Positions 8,423 through 17,300 of a DNA stretch of 64,000 nt are shown piece by piece (position 1 is the stretch's first letter; every line of letters begins with the position of its first letter). The stretch spans positions 930,001 through 994,000 of the forward strand of contig NZ_BAABFV010000001.1 in assembly GCF_039541235.1 (NCBI RefSeq). The letters run 5' to 3'. Source of the stretch: Kangiella marina. Lineage in GTDB: Bacteria; Pseudomonadota; Gammaproteobacteria; Enterobacterales; Kangiellaceae. The notes under the pieces are model-generated. The model did no database searches, was not told the origin of the DNA, and worked only from the letters and a program-made list of their open reading frames with translations. The position numbers were made by a program, and so were the translations under genes.

Positions 8423-8782
8423 CTAAGCAGCCTTAGTACCACGTTCGATTAAAACGCCGACATTCTTTGAACCACGAACCGCACCCGGTTTACTCAATTT
8501 TAATTTTAACCAGGGGACATTGAACTCCGTTTGAATAATCTGCGCTATTTTTTCAGCCAACGTTTCCACCAGTTGGAATTCAGACTCTTCAACAAAGCTG
8601 ATGATTCGCTTTGCCACAGACTTATAGTCGAGACACTTATCGATGGTATCTTCTTCGGCAGCCGGGCGAATGTCATGCGCCATTTCTAAGTCAATACTAA
8701 TGGTTTGGCGAATTTGTCGCTCCCAGTCATAAATCCCAATGACCGTATCGACTTTTAAATCTTCAATAAAAACAATATCCAC
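8423..8782 (-). CDS. folB: Dihydroneopterin aldolase
   Basis: Cleaves dihydroneopterin to 6-hydroxymethyldihydropterin plus glycolaldehyde, the step before FolK. It has 119 residues. MDIVFIEDLKVDTVIGIYDWER is the family opening, and FQLVETLAEKIA carries the conserved glutamate and LAEKIA signature. The C-terminal KLSKPGAVRGSKNVGV includes the catalytic lysine region. It is the first gene of the leftward fol operon and is divergent from plsY across a 198-base intergenic region. Confidence 0.94.
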   Translation of the reverse strand: MDIVFIEDLKVDTVIGIYDWERQIRQTISIDLEMAHDIRPAAEEDTIDKCLDYKSVAKRIISFVEESEFQLVETLAEKIAQIIQTEFNVPWLKLKLSKPGAVRGSKNVGVLIERGTKAA

Positions 8783-8980
8783 GCTTTTCTCTAAATTCGT
8801 GTTAATAGCTCGTTAGAATATCAAATTCCAGCCAATTTGTTATCAATAGCGTAATTTTTTGTATAAACTACACTTAATAGCGGACTTAGACAGAGTTCTG
8901 CTTAAACACTGACAAGATGGAGTTGCATGTCTTCGATGGCACACAAAGTAATATTTACAGACAAGGGAATAGAATAACTC

Positions 8981-9607
8981 ATGGAGTGGGACGTTGTAGG
9001 GTTATGGATATTAGCTTATCTGACAGGCTCGATATCCAGTGCCGTTATTGTCTGTCGTATTATGCAACTACCCGATCCCCGGGACTTTGGCTCGCACAAT
9101 CCGGGCGCGACTAACGTCCTCAGACTCGGTGGAAAAAAAGCAGCCTTATTCACCCTTCTCGGCGATATGCTCAAAGCCATTATCCCTATCTTGATAGGCT
9201 ATGCTTTAGATCTGCACAACCGGAATCTTGGCTGGGTCGGCTTTATGGCTTTCATCGGCCACCTTTACCCGCTGTACTTCAATTTCAAAGGTGGCAAAGG
9301 CATGGCGACCTATTTCGGTGCGCTGGTTGCCTTATCGCCTCTATTATTGGCCTTCTGCGTTGTCACTTGGGCCGTTACTGCTTTCTTCAGCCGCTATTCG
9401 TCTCTTGCATCTCTACTATCCAGTTTTGCTGTTGCAGCCTTTGGCTTCTACATGGATCATAGGTACTTCTTCCCGCTTTTCGCCATGTTTTTAATACTGA
9501 CCTGGCGTCACCGCCAAAACATCAAAAACTTATGGCACGGTACTGAGCGAAAAATTACCGACAAGAAAATGTCGGACAGGAAAGAACCGCCTAAGGTCAA
9601 CGAATGA
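8981..9607 (+). CDS. plsY: Glycerol-3-phosphate acyltransferase PlsY
   Basis: Acylates glycerol 3-phosphate at position 1 using acyl phosphate, the first step of phospholipid synthesis. It has 208 residues and several membrane helices. Conserved motifs are GSHNPGATNVLR and the glycine-rich KGGKGMAT loop on the cytoplasmic side. The charged tail (about 25 residues) is longer than strictly needed for the fold. The stop overlaps the start of the following MFS gene. folB-plsY divergence is the arrangement seen in E. coli. Confidence 0.94.
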   Translation: MEWDVVGLWILAYLTGSISSAVIVCRIMQLPDPRDFGSHNPGATNVLRLGGKKAALFTLLGDMLKAIIPILIGYALDLHNRNLGWVGFMAFIGHLYPLYFNFKGGKGMATYFGALVALSPLLLAFCVVTWAVTAFFSRYSSLASLLSSFAVAAFGFYMDHRYFFPLFAMFLILTWRHRQNIKNLWHGTERKITDKKMSDRKEPPKVNE

Positions 9608-10803
9608 GCAAAGCCCACATTAAGAATCCTCTGCGGCTACTGCCGCTTTTGGCGTCTATCGTCGCTATCTCACCGCTGGCGATTGATATGTACCTGCCGG
9701 CGATGCCGACCATTGCCAAAGAATTTTCCACCACGCCAACGGCGGTTCAAAACTCACTGAGTATTTACATGGCTGGATACGCATTAGGCATGCTGTTTTT
9801 TGGGCCTATTGCGGATCGTATTGGCCGTCGTCGCGTGGTTATCATTGGTCTGTTGGGGTTTGCTGTTTTTTCAGTAGCCCTAGCGTTTTCAAAATCCATT
9901 GAAGGCTTCCTGACCTTACGCTTTTTCCAAGCAGCCATTAGTAGCGGCGCAACCGTGGTCGTACCCGGCGTAATCCGTGACATGTACGGTAAACATACGG
10001 CTAAAGGCTTGTCTTACGTCAGTATGATCATGATGATCGCACCGATGATTGCGCCGACTATCGGCAGTTTTATTCTCCACTTTACTGGCTGGCGAAGCAT
10101 ATTTTTAGTATTAGCCGTTTATGCCATGTTAATTCTCGCGCTGGTGCTGTGGAAACTGCCGAGCAGTATGCCCAAGAAGAAAAACCGACAATGGCTCAGA
10201 GAGTTTGCCAATAATTACAAATCCGTTTTCACAAACAAAACCGTGCGCTTGGATATTTTCACTTCCATGTTCGCGACTTTTGCGTTTTTCTGTTACTTAA
10301 CCTCGATTTCATACCTTTACATCACGCACTTTGGTGCCAGCGAGAAATCTTTCAGTATTCTTTTCGCTATTAATGTTATCGGCCTCTTCGTCAGCAACAT
10401 CGTCAATAGCCGCATTGTCGAACGTTTTGGCTCGCGTAAGCTGCTACGCTTCGGTTCAGTCTACGCACTGTTTACCGGCACAATTTTCTTCACCGTGTTG
10501 CAACTTGATTTAGGCCTGTACGCCACAGCGGCCTCCATTTTCTTGCTGCTCGGCTCACTCGCTTTTATCACTACCAACTCCGACGCGCTTGTACTCAACA
10601 CCTTCGCCGAAAAAAGTGGCACCGCCACAGCAGTTATTGGCACCCTCCGCTTCGGCTCAGGTGCCCTCGCCGGCCCACTACTCGCCCTACTGTTCGACGA
10701 CACACCGAGTAATTTTGCGTGGCTGGTGCTGGGCTCGGTTGTTTTGGTTTTATTGATGCAAATATTGAATGTCCAGAAGCAAACTAATGGAGAATGTAGA
10801 TAA
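9604..10803 (+). CDS. MFS drug exporter, Bcr/CflA family
   Basis: A 399-residue proton-coupled exporter with about twelve transmembrane helices. The opening LLPLLASIVAISPLAIDMYLPAMPTIAKEF is typical of the Bcr/CflA group of drug/H+ antiporters (cited here for family recognition; key parts are SPLAIDMYLPAMP). The MFS loop motif appears as GPIADRIGRRRV. It overlaps plsY by four bases at its start and the next gene by one base at its end, so plsY, this gene and the orphan downstream are probably one transcript. The substrate cannot be told from sequence. Confidence 0.88.
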   Translation: MSKAHIKNPLRLLPLLASIVAISPLAIDMYLPAMPTIAKEFSTTPTAVQNSLSIYMAGYALGMLFFGPIADRIGRRRVVIIGLLGFAVFSVALAFSKSIEGFLTLRFFQAAISSGATVVVPGVIRDMYGKHTAKGLSYVSMIMMIAPMIAPTIGSFILHFTGWRSIFLVLAVYAMLILALVLWKLPSSMPKKKNRQWLREFANNYKSVFTNKTVRLDIFTSMFATFAFFCYLTSISYLYITHFGASEKSFSILFAINVIGLFVSNIVNSRIVERFGSRKLLRFGSVYALFTGTIFFTVLQLDLGLYATAASIFLLLGSLAFITTNSDALVLNTFAEKSGTATAVIGTLRFGSGALAGPLLALLFDDTPSNFAWLVLGSVVLVLLMQILNVQKQTNGECR

Positions 10804-11627
10804 TGCAAAGTTTATTTGAGGCAAACCCCACCATCTTGGCAGCACTAATAGGCGCTCTAATAACATTAACAGGTGTAATCATAGCTGGGGTAATCCAATA
10901 CAAAACTCATAGCAACAAACTTAAGCATGAAGCTAAAAGTGCAGATAAGCAGCAAAGTTTAAATATGAAAAAAGATGTCTACTTGAAAGCCATCGAGGAG
11001 CTATATGCAACGCAAAGTCAACTTACTGCTTTAGGAGATATAAATTTAGCTCAAGAAAACCCAAGCCATCGTCTAAATGATTTTTTTCGTTCTATTTATA
11101 GAGTATATATGGTTGCTTCAGATGAAACTATGTTTGCTACGCAAGATTTCTTACTAAAATATATGAAGTCGTACTTCGACCTTTTACTAGAGAGCAGTAC
11201 AGTCCAAAATAGCTTAACCCACAAAAACATTAGCGAACAAACCTACAAAAGATACGAAAATGAAGTAAACAGGCTCTTAGAAACTATAAAACAACTCAAC
11301 GAAGAAAATAAAATGACACCTGAAACTTGGGAAACCCTTACTCAAAGCCTGCATTTTAATCAAGAGCAACTAGATGTCGCTGCGACAAATAGAGATCTTG
11401 CTTGGAAAGCATTAAATGAGAATAAAAGAGACTTTTATATTAAAGCCTATCAAAAACATAAGGAGCACTCAGAGTCATTCGTAAAAGTATTAGCCTGTAT
11501 ACGTGGTGAAATTTTCATTTCAACAGACATACCAAAACATATCGAGCAATTAAATGAAAACAATAAAAAAATTGAACAAATGATGACCAGTATGTTTGAC
11601 CATATTGAGTCTCAGGAAAATAAATAA
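10803..11627 (+). CDS. Membrane-anchored coiled-coil protein, function unknown
   Basis: A 274-residue protein I do not recognise. It has one N-terminal transmembrane helix (about residues 10-31, TILAALIGALITLTGVIIAGVI). A largely helical, Lys/Glu/Asn-rich cytoplasmic domain follows with long heptad-like stretches (for example 150-190 and 225-270). No catalytic motif is visible. Its DNA is clearly more AT-rich, and its codons more A-ending, than the flanking plsY, MFS and TSUP genes, suggesting acquisition. The start shares one base with the MFS stop (TAATG). Confidence 0.7.
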   Translation: MQSLFEANPTILAALIGALITLTGVIIAGVIQYKTHSNKLKHEAKSADKQQSLNMKKDVYLKAIEELYATQSQLTALGDINLAQENPSHRLNDFFRSIYRVYMVASDETMFATQDFLLKYMKSYFDLLLESSTVQNSLTHKNISEQTYKRYENEVNRLLETIKQLNEENKMTPETWETLTQSLHFNQEQLDVAATNRDLAWKALNENKRDFYIKAYQKHKEHSESFVKVLACIRGEIFISTDIPKHIEQLNENNKKIEQMMTSMFDHIESQENK

Positions 11628-11685
11628 GTCACAACTTCTTCAGCCTGGAATATTCTTTATCAAATAGTCCATACTAGGTTTATCT

Positions 11686-12465
11686 ATGTTTGAACTGCTT
11701 CTTCTTTTTAGTGCCGGACTTCTTGGCGGTATGGTTAACTCGATCGCCGGTGGCGGTAGTTTTATCACCTTCCCGGCATTGATGTTTGTGGGTATACCGC
11801 CCGTTAGTGCCAACGCTACCAATACTTTTGCTTCCTGTGGCGGTTACTTAAGTGGCGCTTATGCTTTTAAGGACGATTTACGCGCCCACAAAAAAGAATT
11901 ACCCAAGCTCATCTTTATTGCTCTGCTCGGCGGTGTTTTGGGCGCTTGGCTGCTACTGCAAATTCCTGAAGACATGTTCCGGACATCAATCCCATGGTTA
12001 TTATTATTCGCGACACTCTTGTTTATTTTTGGTGGCCGCATTAACGCTTCATTGAAAAAACTCGGCACTCGTCATCGTCACGCCTCGGCAGTAGGAAAGG
12101 TTTTGCTGGCGCTAACTTTATTTGGAATTTGTGTGTACGGCGGCTTTTTTAACGCAGGACAAGGCATTATTACGTTGAGTTACTTGGCGCTCGCAGGTTA
12201 CACCAATATCAACGCAATGAATGGTATTAAGCTGCTACTTTCGACGGTTGTGGCGTTAGTCGCCATTGCCTTATTCATCTACAACGATGCCATAGCTTGG
12301 TTTGAAGGGTTGATTGTCCTAGCTGGGGCGCTAGTCGGCGGTTTTATTGCCGCCAACCTATCCAAAAAGCTGTCTCAACACCACGTGAGGCTTTTTGTGA
12401 TTGTTGCCAGCATCGGCATAACGATTTATTTCTTTATCGATACTTATACAAAGGTAAGCTCATAG
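11686..12465 (+). CDS. TSUP family permease (TauE/SafE-like)
   Basis: A 259-residue membrane protein with about eight hydrophobic helices. The N-terminal repeat GGMVNSIAGGGSFITFPAL and PPVSANATNTFA are diagnostic for the sulfite exporter TauE/SafE family, and the second half repeats the pattern (YGGFFNAGQGIITL, NAMNGIKLL). Family members move sulfur-containing anions or small organic acids; the substrate here is unknown. A palindromic hairpin begins at the base after its stop codon. It converges on tsaD. Confidence 0.9.
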   Translation: MFELLLLFSAGLLGGMVNSIAGGGSFITFPALMFVGIPPVSANATNTFASCGGYLSGAYAFKDDLRAHKKELPKLIFIALLGGVLGAWLLLQIPEDMFRTSIPWLLLFATLLFIFGGRINASLKKLGTRHRHASAVGKVLLALTLFGICVYGGFFNAGQGIITLSYLALAGYTNINAMNGIKLLLSTVVALVAIALFIYNDAIAWFEGLIVLAGALVGGFIAANLSKKLSQHHVRLFVIVASIGITIYFFIDTYTKVSS

Positions 12466-12494
12466 GATGGGTTAGGCGCAAGCCGTAACCCATC
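12466..12494. repeat. REP-like palindrome with GCAA tetraloop
   Basis: GATGGGTTA (12466-12474) pairs exactly with TAACCCATC (12486-12494). An inner GGC-GCAA-GCC hairpin completes it, with one unpaired G. Similar GATGGGTTA...TAACCCATC palindromes recur between genes in many bacterial genomes (recollection). It sits between convergent genes and could also stop transcription, although no T-tract follows. Confidence 0.7.
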
Positions 12495-12528
12495 GGAGAG
12501 TCGCTTGCCAAAAGGCGAAACTTTAAAG

Positions 12529-13602
12529 TTACCCCAACTCGACAATCGGCCAGCGGGGCTTTGCTCGTACCGCTGGCTCTTCAAACTGATCTTTGCCTTC
12601 CAAAATAGCTTGATAACGACAGTAACCGGCATAAGCAATCATGGCGCCGTTATCAGTACAAAACTTAGGGCGAGGATAATAGGCTTTGCCACCCTTTGAT
12701 TCGAGTAAGCCTGAGAGCTTAGCCCGCAAGGCAACATTAGCACTTACGCCACCAGCGACCACCAGGGAAGGTGGGAGTGCCGAAAATGCAGGATGCGATT
12801 TTCGGTCGACACCTAATCGTTTATGACCCGTTTGCTCTAAGGCTCTACGGCATTTGATAAAAATGGTATCAACCACAGCTTCTTGGAACGCGTAAGCGAT
12901 ATCGGCCATTGATTGCTCAGACTGATCAGAGTCGTTATATAAGTTCGCCACAGCGGTTTTTAATCCACTGAAACTAAAATCTAAGCCAGGTCTGTCGGTC
13001 ATGGGTCGTGGTAACTTGTAAATACCAGCGCGGCCTTTTTCTGCAAGCGCGGCCAGTGCAGGGCCACCGGGATAACCCAACCCCATGATTTTTGCGGTTT
13101 TATCAAAAGCCTCGCCAGCAGCATCGTCGATTGATTCGCCAAGAATTTCATACTGACCTAAGCCTTGCACATCGACTAATAACGTATGGCCTCCGGATAC
13201 CAGTAATGCCACAAACGGAAAGTCTGGTTTGTCATCTTCAAGCATTGGCGCAAGTAGGTGCCCTTCCATGTGATGCACACCAATCGCAGGAATATCCCAT
13301 GCATAAGCAAGACTCCTGCCAACGCCAACACCAACAAACAAAGCACCGATTAAACCTGGGCCTTTGGTGTAAGCTATGGCGTCAATATCCTCTTTAGTAC
13401 AGTTGGCCTGCTTTAATACTTCTTTAACCAACGGAATCGTCTTTCGGACATGGTCTCGCGAAGCTAGCTCAGGCACTACGCCACCATATTCCGCATGCAG
13501 TTCAACTTGACTGTACAATGCATCACCAATGATTCCTCGTTCAGAATCGTAGATAGCCACACCAGTCTCATCACAAGACGTTTCAATACCGAGTATTTTC
13601 AA
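12529..13602 (-). CDS. tsaD: tRNA N6-adenosine threonylcarbamoyltransferase TsaD
   Basis: Transfers threonylcarbamoyl to A37 of ANN-decoding tRNAs, with TsaB and TsaE as partners. It has 357 residues. It opens [17 protein letters not shown]. The metal-binding histidines are in [20 protein letters not shown] follows, and the C-terminal [10 protein letters not shown] and [13 protein letters not shown] motifs are intact. It is divergent from the TonB receptor. In E. coli tsaD stands directly opposite rpsU; here the receptor is interposed. Confidence 0.97.
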   Translation of the reverse strand: MKILGIETSCDETGVAIYDSERGIIGDALYSQVELHAEYGGVVPELASRDHVRKTIPLVKEVLKQANCTKEDIDAIAYTKGPGLIGALFVGVGVGRSLAYAWDIPAIGVHHMEGHLLAPMLEDDKPDFPFVALLVSGGHTLLVDVQGLGQYEILGESIDDAAGEAFDKTAKIMGLGYPGGPALAALAEKGRAGIYKLPRPMTDRPGLDFSFSGLKTAVANLYNDSDQSEQSMADIAYAFQEAVVDTIFIKCRRALEQTGHKRLGVDRKSHPAFSALPPSLVVAGGVSANVALRAKLSGLLESKGGKAYYPRPKFCTDNGAMIAYAGYCRYQAILEGKDQFEEPAVRAKPRWPIVELG

Positions 13603-13783
13603 TGCAAATTCGCTTTAAATGTTCACCAATACAATGCAGGAATTATATAGAAATAATGCTTCTTAAGCGAGTCGCCGCTATGACACAAAAAATTGCTCAT
13701 CAGATGTTATAAACTAGAACGATTTCATAGTTTATCGCGCATCTTCTCGTTACCTTAGCCCTCTACCATATAGGGGGAACAAC

Positions 13784-16354
13784 ATGAAAAAAACCATAAT
13801 ACACGCGGCTGTCGTGGCAACACTTGCAGCCAGCTACTCTACAAGCGTCCAATCTGCGGAAGACGCAAAAGCCGCCCAAGGCAAAGAGGAAAGCAAAAAA
13901 GCTGAAACCATGATCGTCACCGGTACTCGCGTTAGCGGTCGTACGATTGAGGATACGGCAGTTCCAGTCGACATCATCACCAGCGAGATTATTCTTGAAT
14001 CTGGCGCCAGCGAAGTCGGCGAACTGCTACAAAAGCTCGCACCATCCTTCAACTTCTCACGCACCACGGTGAGTGACGGTACCGATATCATTCGCCCAGC
14101 CACTTTGCGCGGTCTTGGGCCTGACCAAGTGTTAATTCTGGTCAACGGTAAACGTCGTCACAGCCAAGCTTGGGTCAATATCCAACAGACCATCGGTCGT
14201 GGCTCTGCCGGTACCGATATTAACTCAATTCCAGTATCTGCGATTGAGCATATCGAAGTGCTACGCGATGGCGCGGCAGCCCAGTACGGCTCTGATGCGA
14301 TCGCTGGTGTGATCAATATCATCCTCAAAGGTGGCGGTGCAGGAACCACACTGTCTGGCAAGTGGGGCGAAACCAAACAAGGCGATGGCCAAGTCAACCA
14401 AGTATCTGCCAACAGCACCATCGAGCTGGGCGATACTGGCTTTTTAAACCTTACTGCCGAATTCCGAGATCGTGGGGCTACTAATCGTGCTGGCATCAGT
14501 AACCGCAAAGATCGCGTGATCATGCGCTTAGGTGACTCGTCTTCTGAAAATAAATACCTATTCTTTAATGGTGAAGCCGGCATTGCCTACTTCTTCGGCG
14601 GCGTTTCAAACCGTTCTGGTCAGTCAGGCGGCTTCTATCGTTTTGAAGATCGCGCCGATCGTAACGTGCCACAAGTCTATCCTGATGGGTTCTTGCCGCT
14701 GCAAAACACAACGGTAAAAGATACCTCGCTGGCGTTTGGTATCCGTAACTTCATCGGCGACTCATCGTGGGAGTATGATATCAGCGCCGTTTATGGCGAT
14801 AACCAATTCTCCTTCGCGGCGTCAAACTCACTTAACGCATCAATCGCTGCCGAGTACCTACAAAATAACCCAGGCGCAACTGATGCAGACATTCGTGCCA
14901 ACGCTGGCCCTACTTCGGCAGACAGCGGTAACATTAATTTCACACAGCGTACCTATAACTTCGACTTAAATGGCGCTCTCGACTGGGGCTGGTATGACGA
15001 TATTTATCTCGCCACTGGTTTAGAGTATCGCGAAGAAGACTATGGCATCAGAGCCGGTGATCTCGTCTCTTACTCCTGCGGTTATACTGGCGATACCAAC
15101 AATCCCTTCCCATCAGTCATTGATCCAAGCGTTGCCGCGGCCTGTGGTATGCAAGGCTTCCCAGGCTATAGCCCAGAAATCGCAGCCTCAAGCCAGCGTG
15201 AACGCGACAATTATGCAGTATATTTAGACGTTGAAACGAATTTAAGCGACAATTTCTTGCTTGGAGTCGCCACTCGCTACGAAGATTTTAGCGATGCCGG
15301 CGACGCGACCACGGGCAAAGTGTCCGCTCGTTGGGATGTCACAGAATCCTTAGGTTTGCGCGGCGCCGTATCGACGGGATTCCGCGCCCCAAGTTTAGCT
15401 CAGCGCTCTTTCACCACGGTATTTACGGATGTTGATGGTACGGAACTGTCTCAAACTTTCCATGCCCCTGAAGGGAGTGTCTTCGCTTCCGCCTACGGCG
15501 TTGATCAGCTTGAGCATGAATCATCAGAGAACATCAGCTTAGGTATGGTGTACAGCCCTGGTAATGGTTTGAGCGTGTCTTTAGACGCTTACCAAATCGA
15601 TATCGAGGATCGCATTGTGCTTGGAGGCGGTCTCAACGGACAGAATGCCGACGCCAATGGTAATCCTGTCGTCAATCAAGAAGCCTTAGATTTTCTTAAC
15701 GCTAATGGCTACAACAAAGGTCAGTTCTTCTCTAACGCCATTGACACTGAAACCTTTGGGGCGGACTTAGTCTTGACCTATGACTGGGCGACGGATCAAT
15801 GGGGTGACTTCACCTTTACATGGCTAACTCACTACAACCGAACCGAGATTAAAGAGATTAATGCTCCAGAAGGCGTCTTACCTGAAACCTTATTCTCGCA
15901 AGCACAGGTTGATAATGTTGAAACGGGGCAACCGCGTCAACGTTTATTGCTTGGCTTAGACTGGGACATCAATAACTGGTCAACCTCCCTCAAGGTTAAT
16001 CGTTACGGTAAGGTTAAGACGTCGTTCTTCACCTGTCAGGGCCTTGGTATTCCAACGGAGAACCCAGACGTGTGTAATGGCGCTCTTGGAATCGACCCAT
16101 CGCCAGCCGTTCGCTCAAGTGCAAAGTGGTTAGCCGATCTAGAAGTGCGTTATAACTTCGATAATGGCGTCAAGTTGACCATCGGAGGCAATAACATAAC
16201 CGACCAATACCCAGATAGATTACCTGACAATGCGGTTCACCGTTTCATCAGTGATGCCCCTGAATTTGGTAATTACATCTACCCGTGGGAGTCGACTCCA
16301 TTCGGAATTAACGGTGCTTTTTACTACGTAAAACTCGACTACAGCATCCAATAA
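13784..16354 (+). CDS. TonB-dependent outer-membrane receptor
   Basis: An 856-residue outer-membrane receptor. A signal peptide (cleavage likely after SVQSA) is followed by a TonB-box-like AETMIVTGTR. A plug domain at about residues 50-170 contains RGLGPDQVLILVNGKRRH and IEHIEVLRDGAAAQYGSDAIAGVINI. A long beta-barrel with alternating aromatic strands completes it (STGFRAPSLAQRSF is the usual barrel motif). It imports an unknown ligand using TonB-ExbB-ExbD energy. RBS GGGGGA precedes the ATG. No Fur-box-like sequence was seen upstream, so iron control is not supported. It is a standalone gene between tsaD and rpsU with its own terminator. Confidence 0.93.
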   Translation: MKKTIIHAAVVATLAASYSTSVQSAEDAKAAQGKEESKKAETMIVTGTRVSGRTIEDTAVPVDIITSEIILESGASEVGELLQKLAPSFNFSRTTVSDGTDIIRPATLRGLGPDQVLILVNGKRRHSQAWVNIQQTIGRGSAGTDINSIPVSAIEHIEVLRDGAAAQYGSDAIAGVINIILKGGGAGTTLSGKWGETKQGDGQVNQVSANSTIELGDTGFLNLTAEFRDRGATNRAGISNRKDRVIMRLGDSSSENKYLFFNGEAGIAYFFGGVSNRSGQSGGFYRFEDRADRNVPQVYPDGFLPLQNTTVKDTSLAFGIRNFIGDSSWEYDISAVYGDNQFSFAASNSLNASIAAEYLQNNPGATDADIRANAGPTSADSGNINFTQRTYNFDLNGALDWGWYDDIYLATGLEYREEDYGIRAGDLVSYSCGYTGDTNNPFPSVIDPSVAAACGMQGFPGYSPEIAASSQRERDNYAVYLDVETNLSDNFLLGVATRYEDFSDAGDATTGKVSARWDVTESLGLRGAVSTGFRAPSLAQRSFTTVFTDVDGTELSQTFHAPEGSVFASAYGVDQLEHESSENISLGMVYSPGNGLSVSLDAYQIDIEDRIVLGGGLNGQNADANGNPVVNQEALDFLNANGYNKGQFFSNAIDTETFGADLVLTYDWATDQWGDFTFTWLTHYNRTEIKEINAPEGVLPETLFSQAQVDNVETGQPRQRLLLGLDWDINNWSTSLKVNRYGKVKTSFFTCQGLGIPTENPDVCNGALGIDPSPAVRSSAKWLADLEVRYNFDNGVKLTIGGNNITDQYPDRLPDNAVHRFISDAPEFGNYIYPWESTPFGINGAFYYVKLDYSIQ

Positions 16355-16360
16355 GCAAAA

Positions 16361-16384
16361 AAAAGGCCCTAAATGGGGCCTTTT
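16361..16384 (+). terminator. Rho-independent terminator after the TonB receptor gene
   Basis: AAAAGGCCC (16361-16369) pairs with GGGCCTTTT (16376-16384), a 9-bp stem with a six-base loop, followed by CTTTG. Confidence 0.85.
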
Positions 16385-16386
16385 CT

Positions 16387-16415
16387 TTGATCTTTGCCGC
16401 AAAAATGTTTAAAAT
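16387..16415 (+). promoter_or_regulatory. Candidate sigma-70 promoter for rpsU
   Basis: A -35-like TTGATC (16387-16392) and a -10-like TAAAAT (16410-16415) are separated by 17 bases. They lie just after the upstream terminator and about 90 bases before rpsU. Placed by eye. Confidence 0.45.
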
Positions 16416-16501
16416 TTGCGCCCTTCTTGAGTTGTTTTATATAGCTCAAAAGGATAACACTTTGATTTTATTAACATTAACTTAAGGTTAGGTGATTTTT
16501 A

Positions 16502-16717
16502 ATGCCAAGCGTAAGAGTAAAAGATAACGAGCCATTTGACGTTGCATTACGTCGCTTCAAGCGCTCATGCGAAAAAGCAGGTATTTTGGCTGAAGTTCGT
16601 AAGCGTGAACACTACGAAAAGCCAACATCTGTACGCAAGCGTGAAAAAGCAGCGGCGGTTAAGCGTGCAGCGAAAAAAGTAGCTCGCGAAAACGCTCGTC
16701 GCATTCGCTTGTATTAA
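16502..16717 (+). CDS. rpsU: 30S ribosomal protein S21
   Basis: A 71-residue basic ribosomal protein of the small subunit, involved in mRNA binding during initiation. It begins [21 protein letters not shown] and ends in a Lys/Arg-rich tail ([13 protein letters not shown]), the standard S21 pattern and length. It is the first gene of the rpsU-yqeY-dnaG-rpoD macromolecular synthesis cluster. RBS AGGT stands upstream. Confidence 0.97.
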   Translation: MPSVRVKDNEPFDVALRRFKRSCEKAGILAEVRKREHYEKPTSVRKREKAAAVKRAAKKVARENARRIRLY

Positions 16718-16749
16718 GAGCTTATTTTATAAATAAGTAGAGGGTAGCC

Positions 16750-17196
16750 GTGTCAGCAATACATGATCGTCTTAAAGAGGCAATGAAAGATGCCATGCGC
16801 GCTAAAGCAAAAGAGCGCTTGAGCACCATTCGCCTGGCTTTATCTGCTATTAAGCAGGTTGAAGTCGATACTCGTGAAACGCTAGATGACACGGCCGTTC
16901 TTGCTATCTTAGACAAGCTCGTTAAACAACGTCGCGACTCAATTACACAATACGAAGATGCTGGACGCCAAGAGCTAGCAGACGTCGAAAAAGCTGAAAT
17001 CGACGTACTTCAAGAATTCCTTCCTCAACCTCTGACTGACGATGAAGTCAATGCCTTGATCGATGATGCTGTCGCCAAGACAGGTGCTGAGTCGATGAAA
17101 GATATGGGCAAAGTCATGGGGATGTTAAAACCACAGCTTCAAGGTCGTGCCGACATGGGTGCGGTGAGTGGTAAAATTAAGGCTCGTCTGTCTTAA
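16750..17196 (+). CDS. GatB/YqeY domain protein
   Basis: A 148-residue protein of the YqeY family, related to the tRNA-binding C-terminal domain of the amidotransferase subunit GatB; its own function is unproven. Features are LKEAMKDAMRAKAKERLSTIR at the start, LQEFLPQPLTDDEV in the middle, and MGKVMGMLKPQLQGRADM near the end, all typical. It starts at GTG with RBS AGAGGG. It stands between rpsU and dnaG, a common arrangement in gammaproteobacteria outside the Enterobacteriaceae. Confidence 0.92.
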   Translation: MSAIHDRLKEAMKDAMRAKAKERLSTIRLALSAIKQVEVDTRETLDDTAVLAILDKLVKQRRDSITQYEDAGRQELADVEKAEIDVLQEFLPQPLTDDEVNALIDDAVAKTGAESMKDMGKVMGMLKPQLQGRADMGAVSGKIKARLS

Positions 17197-17300
17197 TAAG
17201 ACTTTTCTATTTACAAACTAGGTAAAGTTTCTAGGCTCTGCTATGATTGAGTCAGTAAACATTATTGTCTCATAAAACGTTACTCTCTAAGTAAAACTAA

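Noticed and set aside
8917-9114. Small open frame overlapping the plsY start
   Set aside because: It is out of frame with plsY and no recognisable protein results; plsY has clear conservation from its own ATG.
13603-13783. Fur box upstream of the TonB receptor
   Set aside because: No GATAATGATAATCATTATC-like sequence is present, so iron regulation is not supported.
13834-14583. Long open frames antisense to the TonB receptor
   Set aside because: They are by-products of codon bias on the coding strand; the translations match no family and lack start signals.
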